Positions 5,975 to 13,253 of a stretch of DNA of 14,942 bases are shown in pieces. Position 1 is the stretch's first letter. Every line of letters begins with the position of its first letter. The stretch covers positions 1 through 14,942 of the forward strand of contig JAURNJ010000230.1 of assembly GCA_030830245.1 (NCBI GenBank), in the 5' to 3' direction. Both the position numbers and the translations under genes were made by a program. The notes beneath the pieces are model-generated. The model made no database searches. It was not told where the DNA came from and saw only the letters and a program-made list of their open reading frames with translations. Origin of the DNA: Novosphingobium sp. Its GTDB lineage: Bacteria > Pseudomonadota > Alphaproteobacteria > Sphingomonadales > Sphingomonadaceae.

Positions 5975-6403
5975 TCAGCGTTTGGGCAGCGACTCGCGCA
6001 TCTGACGGGCCATACGCTCCAGTTCGGGGGCCATCGCCTGGGCGGAAATTGCGAAAGCGCCCAGCGCCGACATGGCCCGTGGCACGTGCGTCACGATCTG
6101 GTCGCGCACGCTTTCGTGGTCGGTTCCGGCCAGATCGGCCACGCGCGCATCGCGCGGCAGGTTGCCCACGCGCTTGCCGCTGGCCTGCTCTGCCGCTTGA
6201 ATAACCGGCGCGACCGGCATTTCGAGCAACGACTTCGCCATCGCCGAGAGCATTCCGGCAACGGCGTACTGCGTCAGCGGATCGTTGAACTTGGCAGCGA
6301 TCTCGTCGGCACGCGGGGCTGCCGGCTCATCCTTCGCCAGAACCGGCAACGGTGCGAGAGCGACTACAAGAGCGGTTGCGAAATAGATGGATGAGCGTCG
6401 CAT
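5975..6403 (-). CDS. Secreted protein of unknown function (142 aa)
   Basis: The ATG at 6401-6403 has AAGGAA about five bases upstream and begins an obvious signal peptide: MRRSS, a hydrophobic core IYFATALVVALAPLP, and VLA before the predicted cleavage at residue 23/24. The longer open frame from 7054 is antisense to fdhD and is not real. The mature part is mostly helical and charged, with a repeated-looking M-x2-S-M and MARQMRESLPKR tail. It resembles a group of small uncharacterised periplasmic proteins I associate with sphingomonads; no catalytic motif is visible. It has no close partner: 98 gene-free bases separate it from the GST gene downstream, and it is divergent from fdhD. Confidence 0.75.
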   Translation of the reverse strand: MRRSSIYFATALVVALAPLPVLAKDEPAAPRADEIAAKFNDPLTQYAVAGMLSAMAKSLLEMPVAPVIQAAEQASGKRVGNLPRDARVADLAGTDHESVRDQIVTHVPRAMSALGAFAISAQAMAPELERMARQMRESLPKR

Positions 6404-6431
6404 GAGCGTTCCTTCGGATATCCTTGCGGTG
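6402..6431 (+). repeat. Coding-like copy of the fdhD N-terminus
   Basis: Read from the ATG at 6402, the bases encode MSVPSDILAV. The fdhD start at 6521 encodes MAVPSDILSV. The valine, proline, serine and aspartate codons differ only at third positions. The upstream copy is in another reading frame relative to fdhD (119 bases apart) and overlaps the start codon and ribosome site of the minus-strand secreted-protein gene. Confidence 0.4.
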
Positions 6432-6520
6432 CCGGCACGCCTATGGCGCCCAATCGCTTTCCGGGTGCTGAACGGACGTTTCGCTTTCATGCAAGGCGAC
6501 ACAATTCTAAGACGAAGCGC

Positions 6521-7303
6521 ATGGCCGTACCATCCGACATCCTTTCGGTCTTTCCCGGTGGGCGACGTGAGCCTGCACAACGGCACTGGATTGGCGAAGT
6601 GCCGGTCGCTCTGGAATACAATGGCCTGTCCTATGCGGTGATGATGGCGACGCCGCAGGACCTTGAGGATTTTGCCACTGGCTTTGCGCTCAGCGAAGGA
6701 CTGGCTGGCGGGGCGCGGGACGTAACCGCCGTTACCGTGGTCGAGACCGATCTGGGTTGGATCGTTCGCAGCAGCCTCGCCGGGCTTGGCGTGGAGGCCA
6801 TGGCCGAGCGGGTGCGCCATCGCGTCGCCGAATCGAGCTGTGGTCTGTGCGGGATCGAAAATCTCGAAGCGGTGGCTCGGCCATTGCCGACAGTCGGGGC
6901 GCACAGGCCAATCGGCGAGGCGGCGATCTTTTGCGCGCTGACCGCAATGCGGCAGCTCCAGCACTTGGGAGCCAGAACCGGTGCGGCGCACGCTGCCGCC
7001 TGGGTGTCGCCGGAGGGAGCGATCGCATGCCTGCGGGAAGATGTCGGTCGGCACAATGCGCTCGACAAGCTGATTGGCGCCATGGCGCGAGCAGGTCGTC
7101 CAATGGCTGGCGGCTTCGTGCTGTCGAGCGCGAGGTGCAGCTATGAGATCGTCGAGAAGGCCGTGCGCGCTGGCGCGACAACTCTGGTCACTGTCTCGCT
7201 GCCGACCTCGATGGCGGTCGAGCGAGCGACGGCGGCGGGCCTGAGCCTGTGGTGCCTGGCACGTGATGACAGCGTGCTGCTGGTTAACGACGCTTCGGGC
7301 TGA
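6521..7303 (+). CDS. fdhD: FdhD, sulfurtransferase for formate dehydrogenase maturation
   Basis: A 260-residue protein matching the FdhD family over its full length. FdhD takes sulfur from IscS as a persulfide and passes it to the molybdenum bis-guanine-dinucleotide cofactor, which formate dehydrogenases need. The signature ESSCGLCG carries Cys107 and Cys110, the sulfur-carrying CxxC. TPQDLEDFATGFALSEG (44-60), GAAHAAAW (His157) and CLREDVGRHNALDKLIG (170-186) are hallmark segments, followed by LVTVSLPTSMAVE near the end. The start ATG at 6521 fits family N-termini; the ribosome site (AAGACGAAG) is poor. A longer frame from 6443 is possible but unlikely. No formate dehydrogenase gene is in the window, so its client is elsewhere. 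It abuts the convergent metW with no gap. A near-duplicate of its first ten codons lies at 6402-6431. Confidence 0.93.
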   Translation: MAVPSDILSVFPGGRREPAQRHWIGEVPVALEYNGLSYAVMMATPQDLEDFATGFALSEGLAGGARDVTAVTVVETDLGWIVRSSLAGLGVEAMAERVRHRVAESSCGLCGIENLEAVARPLPTVGAHRPIGEAAIFCALTAMRQLQHLGARTGAAHAAAWVSPEGAIACLREDVGRHNALDKLIGAMARAGRPMAGGFVLSSARCSYEIVEKAVRAGATTLVTVSLPTSMAVERATAAGLSLWCLARDDSVLLVNDASG

Positions 7304-7903
7304 TTACCTCGACAACAGGAATATCGCATGCTCGGCGAGCAGGTTCGCCGCTGCCGCGCTGCGCTGCCGGTTTCCGGCCAGGAACCAGGCGTCATCCACC
7401 TTCACGCCCATTTCGCCCACGAGCGCGAGGAAATCGTCGATCGAGGAGAAATGGATGTTGGGCGTTTCGTACCAGGCAATCGGCAGTTGCCTCGTTACTG
7501 GCATGCGCCCGCCCACCAGCAGCGAGAACCGCACCTTCCAGTGTGCGAAATTGGGAAAGCTGACGAATGCCTTGCGCCCGATGCGCAGCAATTCCTCCAG
7601 CACGGCCCTTGGCCGCAGGGTCGTCTGCAAGGTTTGGCTCAGGATCGCGTAATCGAACACGCCGTCGGGATAGAAGGACAGATCGGTGTCGGCATCGCCC
7701 TGGATGACCGAAAGACCCGCCGCGACGCATTCTGCGACCGAGGCCGCATCGATCTCCATGCCGCGCGCATCGCACTTTCGCTCGTCGCGCAGGGCCAGCA
7801 ACAGTGCTCCGTCGCCGCAGCCGACATCCAGCACGCTGCTGCCCGGAGCCACGTTCTGCGCGATCAGGGCAAGATCGGGTCGCAGGCTACTGATCGAACT
7901 CAT
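7304..7903 (-). CDS. metW: MetW, methionine biosynthesis methyltransferase-like protein
   Basis: A 199-residue class I SAM-dependent methyltransferase fold. Motif I is VLDVGCGDGALL (about 24-35), with the acidic ribose-binding residue in GMEID. The MetW-specific segments DYAILSQTLQTTLRP, FVSFPNFAHWKVR and LPIAWYETPNIHF all follow. MetW is always found with MetX in many proteobacteria and is thought to support homoserine acylation. Its start overlaps the metX stop as ATGA (7900-7903), so the two are translationally coupled. It ends directly at the fdhD stop on the other strand. Recognition is secure; the exact biochemical role of the family is less settled. Confidence 0.94.
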   Translation of the reverse strand: MSSISSLRPDLALIAQNVAPGSSVLDVGCGDGALLLALRDERKCDARGMEIDAASVAECVAAGLSVIQGDADTDLSFYPDGVFDYAILSQTLQTTLRPRAVLEELLRIGRKAFVSFPNFAHWKVRFSLLVGGRMPVTRQLPIAWYETPNIHFSSIDDFLALVGEMGVKVDDAWFLAGNRQRSAAAANLLAEHAIFLLSR

Positions 7904-9009
7904 TGCCCGAGGAACCCCCTGATCACCCTGTCGAGCGCAGGCACGTCGAGCAGGAAGGAATCGTGTCCGAACGGCGCGGCCAGTTCCATGAAGCTTACCG
8001 GCGCGCCGACCGCGTTCAACGCGTGAACGATCTTGCGTGATTCGACTGTGGGATAGAGCCAGTCGCTATCGAAGCTGACGAGGCAGAAACGCACGTTCTT
8101 CGCGGGGGCAAGTGCCTCGGCGATGCGGTGACCGTGCTCCTCGCCGAGATCGAAATAGCTCATCGCGCGGGTGATATAGAGATACGAGTTCGCATCGAAG
8201 CGCTCGGTAAAGGCGGTGCCCTGGTGCCGAAGGTAGCTTTCCACCTGAAAGTCGGCATCGAAACCAAAGGTCTTGGCTTCCCGGTCCTGCAACCGGCGTC
8301 CGAACTTTTCGCTCAGCGTTTCCTCGGAAAGGTAAGTGATATGAGCTGCCATCCGGGCGACCGCGAGCCCGGCGTCGGGCGACTTACCAGTGCCGTAATA
8401 GGCGCCCTCCTGCCAGTCCGGATCGGCCATGATCGCTTGCCGTCCAACCTCCTGAAAGGCGATGTTCTGGGCAGGCATTTCAGCTGTTGCCGCGATCACC
8501 AGCGCGCGTTCCAAACGCTGCGGCCAGTTTGCCGCCAGACTCAGCACCTGCATCCCGCCCATCGAGCCGCCGACTGCGGCGTGCAGCCGCTCCACGCCAA
8601 GAAGATCAAGCAGGGAAAGATGCGCGCGCACCATGTCGCGGATGGTGATCACCGGAAAGCGCATGGCCCAGGGCGCGCCATCGCTGGCAAGGCTGCCCGG
8701 TCCGGTCGTGCCCATGCACGAGCCGAGCACATTGGGGCACACGACATAGAAATGGTCGGTATCGATCGGCAGGCCGGGGCCGACCATGCGCGCCCACCAG
8801 CCCGGCTTGCCGGTTATGGGATGCGGACTGGCGAGATGCTGGTCACCCGTGGTCGCGTGGCAGACAAGGATGGCATTGTCGCGCGAGGCATTGAGCGTGC
8901 CATAGGCCTCATATGCGATCTCCACATTGTCGAGCGAGCGTCCGCAATCGAGCGACAATGGGGCCGCAAGCTTGCGCGTTTCGCTCGTGGTGACGATAGC
9001 ATCGGCCAT
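7900..9009 (-). CDS. metX: MetX, homoserine O-acyltransferase (acetyl or succinyl)
   Basis: A 369-residue alpha/beta-hydrolase-fold enzyme that acylates L-homoserine in the first committed step of methionine synthesis. [12 protein letters not shown] (50-61) and the [20 protein letters not shown] block are family hallmarks. The nucleophile elbow is GGSMGG with Ser149. The catalytic aspartate is Asp316 in FDSDWLYP and the histidine is His349 in APFGHDSF. Acetyl-CoA versus succinyl-CoA specificity cannot be decided by eye. The ATG at 9007-9009 gives the normal family length; a longer open frame to 9600 is antisense to hisC and is rejected. There is no obvious Shine-Dalgarno sequence; instead a predicted pseudoknot occupies the leader (9021-9061). 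It is the first gene of the metX-metW operon and divergent from hisC. Confidence 0.94.
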   Translation of the reverse strand: MADAIVTTSETRKLAAPLSLDCGRSLDNVEIAYEAYGTLNASRDNAILVCHATTGDQHLASPHPITGKPGWWARMVGPGLPIDTDHFYVVCPNVLGSCMGTTGPGSLASDGAPWAMRFPVITIRDMVRAHLSLLDLLGVERLHAAVGGSMGGMQVLSLAANWPQRLERALVIAATAEMPAQNIAFQEVGRQAIMADPDWQEGAYYGTGKSPDAGLAVARMAAHITYLSEETLSEKFGRRLQDREAKTFGFDADFQVESYLRHQGTAFTERFDANSYLYITRAMSYFDLGEEHGHRIAEALAPAKNVRFCLVSFDSDWLYPTVESRKIVHALNAVGAPVSFMELAAPFGHDSFLLDVPALDRVIRGFLGQ

Positions 9010-9020
9010 GTGCGGCGCTT

Positions 9021-9061
9021 GCGGGAGGCGAAGCAGGCTGTCAATTCCCGCTTGGCCTGCT
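9021..9061 (-). promoter_or_regulatory. Predicted H-type pseudoknot in the metX leader
   Basis: In the minus-strand RNA, stem 1 is AGCAGGC (complement of 9055-9061) with GCCTGCT (complement of 9032-9038), seven perfect pairs. The loop of stem 1 contains GCGGGA (complement of 9046-9051), which pairs perfectly with TCCCGC downstream (complement of 9021-9026), six pairs. The connecting loops are CAA, ATTGACA and TCGCC. The structure ends eleven bases before the metX ATG, so it would cover the ribosome landing area. The topology is like that of small SAM-binding pseudoknot riboswitches, but I find no conserved SAM-II nucleotides. The same arms can also pair in the hisC leader on the other strand. 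Confidence 0.35.
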
Positions 9062-9075
9062 ATGCGCTGCCCGCC

Positions 9076-10176
9076 ATGACTGACGCACCTGTCCCCAAAC
9101 CCTGGATCGAGGCGATCCATGCCTATGTCCCCGGCAAGAGCGCCGGTGCGGACGGGAAGAAGCTTATCAAGCTCTCGGCCAACGAAAATCCGCTCGGCAC
9201 CAGCCCGGCCGCGCTGGCAGCCGCATCGCAGGCTGCGATCCCCTCGCTCTACCCTGACCCAGGCAGCACTGCCCTGCGAGAGGCAATCGGAGCGTTGCAC
9301 GGCATCGATCCGGCGCTGATCGTCATGGGCGCGGGATCGGACGAGCTGCTCAACCTCGCAGCGCAGGGCTATGCCGGGCCGGGCGACGAGGTGATCTATG
9401 TGCGGTACGGCTTCTCGGTCTACGATATTGCCGCAAGGCGCTGTGGCGCGACGCCAGTGGTCACGCCGGACGCCGATTACGGAACCGATGTCGATGCCTT
9501 GCTGGCCATGGTCACCGAACGCACCCGAGTGGTTTTCATCGCCAATCCCAATAACCCGACCGGCAGCTACCTGCCCAAGGGAGAAGTGGCTCGGCTGCAC
9601 GCGGCGCTGCCAACCAGCACCCTGCTGGTGCTCGATCAGGCCTATAGCGAGTACATTGCGCCCGAAGACGATGACGGAGCCTTAGCGCTCGCCCAAGCGC
9701 ACGAGAACGTGCTGGTTACCCGCACCTTCTCGAAAATCTACGGGCTGGCTGGGGAGCGCATCGGCTGGGCAACTGGCGCACCCGGCCTTGTCGCGACGCT
9801 GAACCGCATTCGCCTGCCATTCAATGCTTCGAGCACCGGGCAGGCGATGGCACTCGCAGCGCTGGGCGACCAAGCCTTTGTCGAGTCGACGCGCCTCCAC
9901 AATGCGGCCGAACGCGCACACTTCGCCGAGCGTATCGCGGCGCTGGGCAATCATGGTCTGAGACCGCTGCCGAGCGAGGCGAACTTCGTCATGGTGCTGT
10001 TCGAGGGCGCTCTTTCGGCAGAGGCAGCCTACGAGGGGCTGATGCAGGCGGGCTACATCGTGCGCTGGCTGCCGGGACAAGGCCTGCCGCAAGGGCTGCG
10101 CATCACCATCGGCACCCGCGAGCAGATGGACGCCATCGCCGATGCGCTCACCGAAATGGCGGACAAGGCCAGATGA
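9076..10176 (+). CDS. hisC: HisC, histidinol-phosphate aminotransferase (possibly also aromatic aminotransferase)
   Basis: A 366-residue fold-type I PLP enzyme. LSANENPLG (33-41) is the substrate-end motif, SLYPDPG follows, and AGSDELL binds the cofactor phosphate. NPNNPTG is at 157-163, Asp187 and Tyr190 contact the PLP ring in VLDQAYSEY, and the Schiff-base lysine is Lys220 in [16 protein letters not shown]. The C-terminal arginine is in [12 protein letters not shown]. It catalyses imidazole-acetol phosphate to histidinol phosphate in histidine synthesis. It overlaps the next gene, a tyrosine-pathway dehydrogenase, by ATGA, so it may also transaminate prephenate or aromatic keto acids, as I recall being reported for the Zymomonas counterpart. 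The start ATG at 9076 is divergent from metX; the longer open frame upstream is antisense to metX. Confidence 0.93.
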   Translation: MTDAPVPKPWIEAIHAYVPGKSAGADGKKLIKLSANENPLGTSPAALAAASQAAIPSLYPDPGSTALREAIGALHGIDPALIVMGAGSDELLNLAAQGYAGPGDEVIYVRYGFSVYDIAARRCGATPVVTPDADYGTDVDALLAMVTERTRVVFIANPNNPTGSYLPKGEVARLHAALPTSTLLVLDQAYSEYIAPEDDDGALALAQAHENVLVTRTFSKIYGLAGERIGWATGAPGLVATLNRIRLPFNASSTGQAMALAALGDQAFVESTRLHNAAERAHFAERIAALGNHGLRPLPSEANFVMVLFEGALSAEAAYEGLMQAGYIVRWLPGQGLPQGLRITIGTREQMDAIADALTEMADKAR

Positions 10177-11084
10177 GCTTCGAACATGTCGCCATCATCG
10201 GCCTTGGCCTGCAAGGCGGCTCGATCGGGCTGGCGGTGCAGCAATACCTGCCGGGGGTCCGGACAACCGGCTACGATGCCGACCCGGCAACCCGCACGCG
10301 CGCGCGCGAACGCGGGCTGGTGCATGAAGTCTGCGAGACTTCGACCGAGGCGGTGAGCAATTGCGACCTCGTCATCTTCTGCGTCCCGCCCGGCGCAATG
10401 GGCGACGCCGCGCGCGAGGCGGTCCCGTCCCTGCCAAAGGGTGCGCTGGTCAGCGATGTCGGTTCCTGCAAGCAGTCAATCGCCGCAGCGCTTTCCGAGG
10501 CCCTCCCCGGCTACACCGTCATTCCCGCGCATCCGGTCGCAGGCACCGAACATTCGGGTCCCGACGCAGGCTTTGCCAGCCTGTTTCGCAACCGCTGGTG
10601 CATCGTCACCCCGCCCCAGGCGACCGACCTGCTGAAGCTTACGGCGCTAGTCGAATTCTGGGAGGCGCTCGGCGCCAATGTCGAAATGATGGATGCGGAG
10701 CATCACGATCTGGTGCTCGCCGTGACCAGCCACCTGCCTCACCTTATCGCCTACACCATCGTCGGCACCGCCTCAGACCTCGAGAACGTGACCGAGAGCG
10801 AGGTCATCAAATATTCGGCCGGCGGTTTCCGCGACTTTACCCGCATCGCCGCCTCCGATCCGACCATGTGGCGCGACGTCTTCCTTGCCAACAAGGACGC
10901 GGTGCTGACCATGCTTCAGCGTTTCACCGAGGACCTGACTGCGCTGCAACGCGCGATCCGCGTCGGCGACGAAAAGACGCTGTTCGACCATTTCACGCGG
11001 ACCCGAGCGATCCGCCGCTCGATCATCGAGGAAGGTCAGGATGACGAACGCCCCGATTTCGGGCGCGCGGATCATGGTGGCTAA
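10173..11084 (+). CDS. tyrC: Prephenate/arogenate (cyclohexadienyl) dehydrogenase
   Basis: A 303-residue TyrA-family enzyme that oxidatively decarboxylates prephenate or arogenate toward tyrosine. The N-terminal Rossmann domain has [10 protein letters not shown] (Gly10, 12, 15), and Asp35 after the second strand suggests NAD preference. [11 protein letters not shown] (93-103) and [14 protein letters not shown] (117-130) contain the conserved histidine, His120. SHLPHLIAY (186-194) and [14 protein letters not shown] (217-230) complete the active site, with Arg224 at the substrate-binding arginine position. No ACT or chorismate-mutase domain is attached, as in cyclohexadienyl dehydrogenases. The start overlaps the hisC stop as ATGA (10173-10176), indicating translational coupling. 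Its TAA overlaps the stop of the convergent acyltransferase gene by three bases within a four-base shared segment. The substrate range (prephenate versus arogenate) is not readable from sequence. Confidence 0.92.
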   Translation: MSFEHVAIIGLGLQGGSIGLAVQQYLPGVRTTGYDADPATRTRARERGLVHEVCETSTEAVSNCDLVIFCVPPGAMGDAAREAVPSLPKGALVSDVGSCKQSIAAALSEALPGYTVIPAHPVAGTEHSGPDAGFASLFRNRWCIVTPPQATDLLKLTALVEFWEALGANVEMMDAEHHDLVLAVTSHLPHLIAYTIVGTASDLENVTESEVIKYSAGGFRDFTRIAASDPTMWRDVFLANKDAVLTMLQRFTEDLTALQRAIRVGDEKTLFDHFTRTRAIRRSIIEEGQDDERPDFGRADHGG

Positions 11085-11764
11085 AATCCCCTGATGGCTC
11101 CTGCCACCCGCGCTTCAACCTCCTCACGCGGCAGGCCGCGAGGGATCGTCTCGCCCACGCGGTAGGTCACTGTGCCCGGGCGCTTGATCCAGCGATGGTA
11201 CAGTGGGCCGGAATCGACCGAGACTGGCACCACCGGGCAACCTAGCAACTTGTAGAGCCCCGAAAAGCCTGACTGGATCGGGGCAAGCTCGCCATGGGGT
11301 ACGCGCGTGCCCTCCGGAAAGATCGCCAGCAGCCTGCCTTCTGCCTGATGCTGCCGCGCTGCCGCCAGCATCGCTCGCAGGGCGCGCGCACCCTTATCCC
11401 GCTCGACGCCGATCAGTCCGTAGGCTTTGCCCAGCGGCCCCCATAGCGGGACACGCAGCAGCTCCGCCTTGGCAAAGACGGCGGGCCGATCAAGCAAGGC
11501 GGGCAGGTCGATCGCCTCGAAGAAGCTTTCGTGGCGCAGCGCCACCAGAACGGCGCCAGAAGGCAGTTCGCCGTCAACCTTGACGCGGATGCCGAGCAAG
11601 GCGCGGGCGCAAGAACGGTGATAGAGAGACCATCCTTCGCAGACGCGAAGCAGCCCTTCCCTTCCAAACGGCAGCGCCATGGCTGCTGCCAGCACGTAGA
11701 CCACCGATCCGCCATAGAATGCGGCATAAAACAAGGCCGAGCGAATGGCCCAAAGCAAGATCAC
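11081..11764 (-). CDS. PlsC-like 1-acyl-glycerol-3-phosphate acyltransferase
   Basis: A 227-residue membrane-associated acyltransferase of the PlsC/LPLAT family, which converts lysophosphatidate to phosphatidate. An N-terminal hydrophobic segment (about 2-32) anchors it. The catalytic block is RHESFFEAID, where His78 is followed by Glu83 instead of the aspartate of the classical HX4D; E variants are common in alphaproteobacterial members. The glycerol-phosphate binding block FPEGTR is at 149-154 and VVPVSVDSG follows. I chose the GTG at 11762-11764 as start because GAGG (11770-11773) sits five bases upstream. The longer frame starts with TTG at 11782, overlaps the DUF218 gene by eleven bases, and would add six residues. 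It is the last gene of the ftsE-ftsX-DUF218-plsC operon. Confidence 0.87.
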   Translation of the reverse strand: MILLWAIRSALFYAAFYGGSVVYVLAAAMALPFGREGLLRVCEGWSLYHRSCARALLGIRVKVDGELPSGAVLVALRHESFFEAIDLPALLDRPAVFAKAELLRVPLWGPLGKAYGLIGVERDKGARALRAMLAAARQHQAEGRLLAIFPEGTRVPHGELAPIQSGFSGLYKLLGCPVVPVSVDSGPLYHRWIKRPGTVTYRVGETIPRGLPREEVEARVAGAIRGF

Positions 11765-11771
11765 TTGCGCC

Positions 11772-12302
11772 TCATCCTTCAAGGATCAGGGCAATGCGCC
11801 GCGCCAGGTACTTGTGGTACTCGGTAAACAACGTTCCCATCCGGGGTTCGGTGGGAACCGCATCGCGCACTATACGGTATCGGAGCGGTGCGCTGTGTTC
11901 GAGCTCCAGCGCAGCGCGGCGCATGTGCCAGTCCGAAGTGATCAGCCGCACCGACTTGGCCTTGCGCGAGGCCAGCCAGTCTGCCGTTTCGATGCCATTG
12001 GCGCGGGTATCGATCGATTCGTATCCGAGCGTGATGCAACACGCCATGCGCATTGCCGGGATCTTGTACTCAGCGCGGAATTCGCGCGGCTTGACATCTG
12101 GATGCACTCCGGAAACCAGCAAGCGGGGTGCCAGCCTGCGCCCCAGTACATCAAGCCCGCGCGCCACACGGCCCTTCCCGCCAGTAAACACGACGACGGC
12201 ATCGGTTCGCTGATCGCCAGCCGGCTGCGGCAGGAGCATGGCGAACCAGGCAAACCCCAGAAGCCAGGCGAGGAGGACAACAGCGACAATCCTGCGGACC
12301 AT
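11772..12302 (-). CDS. DUF218 / YdcF-SanA-ElyC family membrane protein
   Basis: A 176-residue protein with one N-terminal membrane segment (about 4-24) and a DUF218 domain outside it. TDAVVVFTGGKGRVARGLDVL (33-53), APRLLVSGVHP, the CITLGYESIDTRANGIETADWL block (about 89-110) and VRLITSDWHMRRAALEL (118-134) are the family's conserved elements. Relatives such as ElyC and SanA influence envelope integrity and peptidoglycan or lipid-carrier metabolism, but the biochemical activity is unproven. The ATG at 12300-12302 is nine bases after the ftsX stop. The stop is seven bases ahead of the plsC GTG start, so it is inside an envelope operon. Confidence 0.87.
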   Translation of the reverse strand: MVRRIVAVVLLAWLLGFAWFAMLLPQPAGDQRTDAVVVFTGGKGRVARGLDVLGRRLAPRLLVSGVHPDVKPREFRAEYKIPAMRMACCITLGYESIDTRANGIETADWLASRKAKSVRLITSDWHMRRAALELEHSAPLRYRIVRDAVPTEPRMGTLFTEYHKYLARRIALILEG

Positions 12303-12311
12303 GACAGTTCC

Positions 12312-13253
12312 CTACAGCATCTTGCGCAGAGCATGCATGACGGTAAGCCGGGCCGTCAGCATGGCCAGCAATGCTGCTGCCACGGGAACCATGGCCAGTA
12401 GCAACCAGTCGTTCCACCCCAGCGCGCCGCTCTCCACCATTCCCGCGCCAAGCCCTGCAAAGTGCCGCCCAAGGAACAGTATCACGACAACTGCGAGCGC
12501 GAAGCCGACCACCCCGCCGCCGATAGCGTCGACCCCCATCGACCGTTGGAAGACCTTCGCGATCTGCGCATCGGTGCCGCCAAGCAGATGTACAATTTCA
12601 ATTGTCTCACGGTTGGTGCCAAGCGCTGAGCGCGCCGCCATCAGCACGGCGGCAGCAAGCGCCAAGGCAAGAAGAAGCACCAATGCAATCGCAAGCCATT
12701 GCAGCGAGGCGATGGCATCGTAAACCGGTTCCAGCCACCCGGACTGCGCGTCGACCCGGGCTGCCGGAGCAACTTTCGCAAGCGCGGCGCGGATCTGGCC
12801 GACGCGCGCCTCGCTCGCCTGCTCTGCCAGTTGCACGTCTATCAGTGCCGGAACCGGGATTGCCATGGTGCTGGCAGATCCCCCATCGCTACCCAGCCAG
12901 GGTTCGATCAAACGGTCGAGCTCATCCTGCGGCACCAGTCGGGCCCCGGTAACTCCGGGCAGAGCGCGCAAACGCTCCAGCGCCGCCTTGCTCTGCGCCT
13001 GCCGTTCGCCCGCACGCGGCTCAACGATCTGCACCGTGATCCCGCCTTCGAGCCCGGCTTGAGCCGAAACCACCGTGTTGCGCAGCGCGAGGCCTGCGGC
13101 CATGGCAATCACGGTCATCGTCACCATGATCGCGATAACCCATGGCATAGGGCCGGAGAGCCGGGATTGCGGCACCAGCTCCTGCTCGCCAGCCCCGGTA
13201 ACCGCTCGCACCACCCCGGTGATGCGGGTCTCAAGCAGTTCGATGGGGCTCAT
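12312..13253 (-). CDS. ftsX: FtsX, membrane subunit of the cell-division ABC complex
   Basis: A 313-residue protein with the FtsX topology. It has a cytoplasmic N-terminus, membrane segment 1 at about 38-57, a periplasmic loop of about 125 residues (58-183), then segments 2 (about 186-207), 3 (about 241-262) and 4 (about 282-303). The cytoplasmic stretch ETIEIVHLLGGTDAQIAKVFQ (216-236) between segments 2 and 3 is the coupling helix typical of the FtsX/permease fold. With FtsE it links ATP hydrolysis at the septum to activation of peptidoglycan hydrolases. It overlaps ftsE by ATGA (13250-13253). The sequence is diverged from E. coli FtsX, as usual in alphaproteobacteria, but context and topology agree. 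Confidence 0.92.
   Translation of the reverse strand: MSPIELLETRITGVVRAVTGAGEQELVPQSRLSGPMPWVIAIMVTMTVIAMAAGLALRNTVVSAQAGLEGGITVQIVEPRAGERQAQSKAALERLRALPGVTGARLVPQDELDRLIEPWLGSDGGSASTMAIPVPALIDVQLAEQASEARVGQIRAALAKVAPAARVDAQSGWLEPVYDAIASLQWLAIALVLLLALALAAAVLMAARSALGTNRETIEIVHLLGGTDAQIAKVFQRSMGVDAIGGGVVGFALAVVVILFLGRHFAGLGAGMVESGALGWNDWLLLAMVPVAAALLAMLTARLTVMHALRKML

Noticed and set aside
5942..5977. CCGG/CCGG hairpin after the secreted-protein stop as a terminator
   Set aside because: Only four pairs, and the T-run is short and displaced; too weak to annotate.
6404..7054. N-terminal extension of the secreted protein
   Set aside because: It is antisense to fdhD, and the signal peptide with its ribosome site begins at 6403.
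9021..9061. SAM-II riboswitch proper
   Set aside because: The conserved SAM-II nucleotides, such as the GCUAAA-type 3' segment, are absent; only the pseudoknot topology is shared, so I report an unclassified candidate instead.
8128..9075. N-terminal extension of hisC
   Set aside because: It is antisense to metX; HisC homology starts at the ATG at 9076.
9010..9600. N-terminal extension of metX
   Set aside because: It is antisense to hisC and has no family similarity; the ATG at 9009 gives the normal MetX length.
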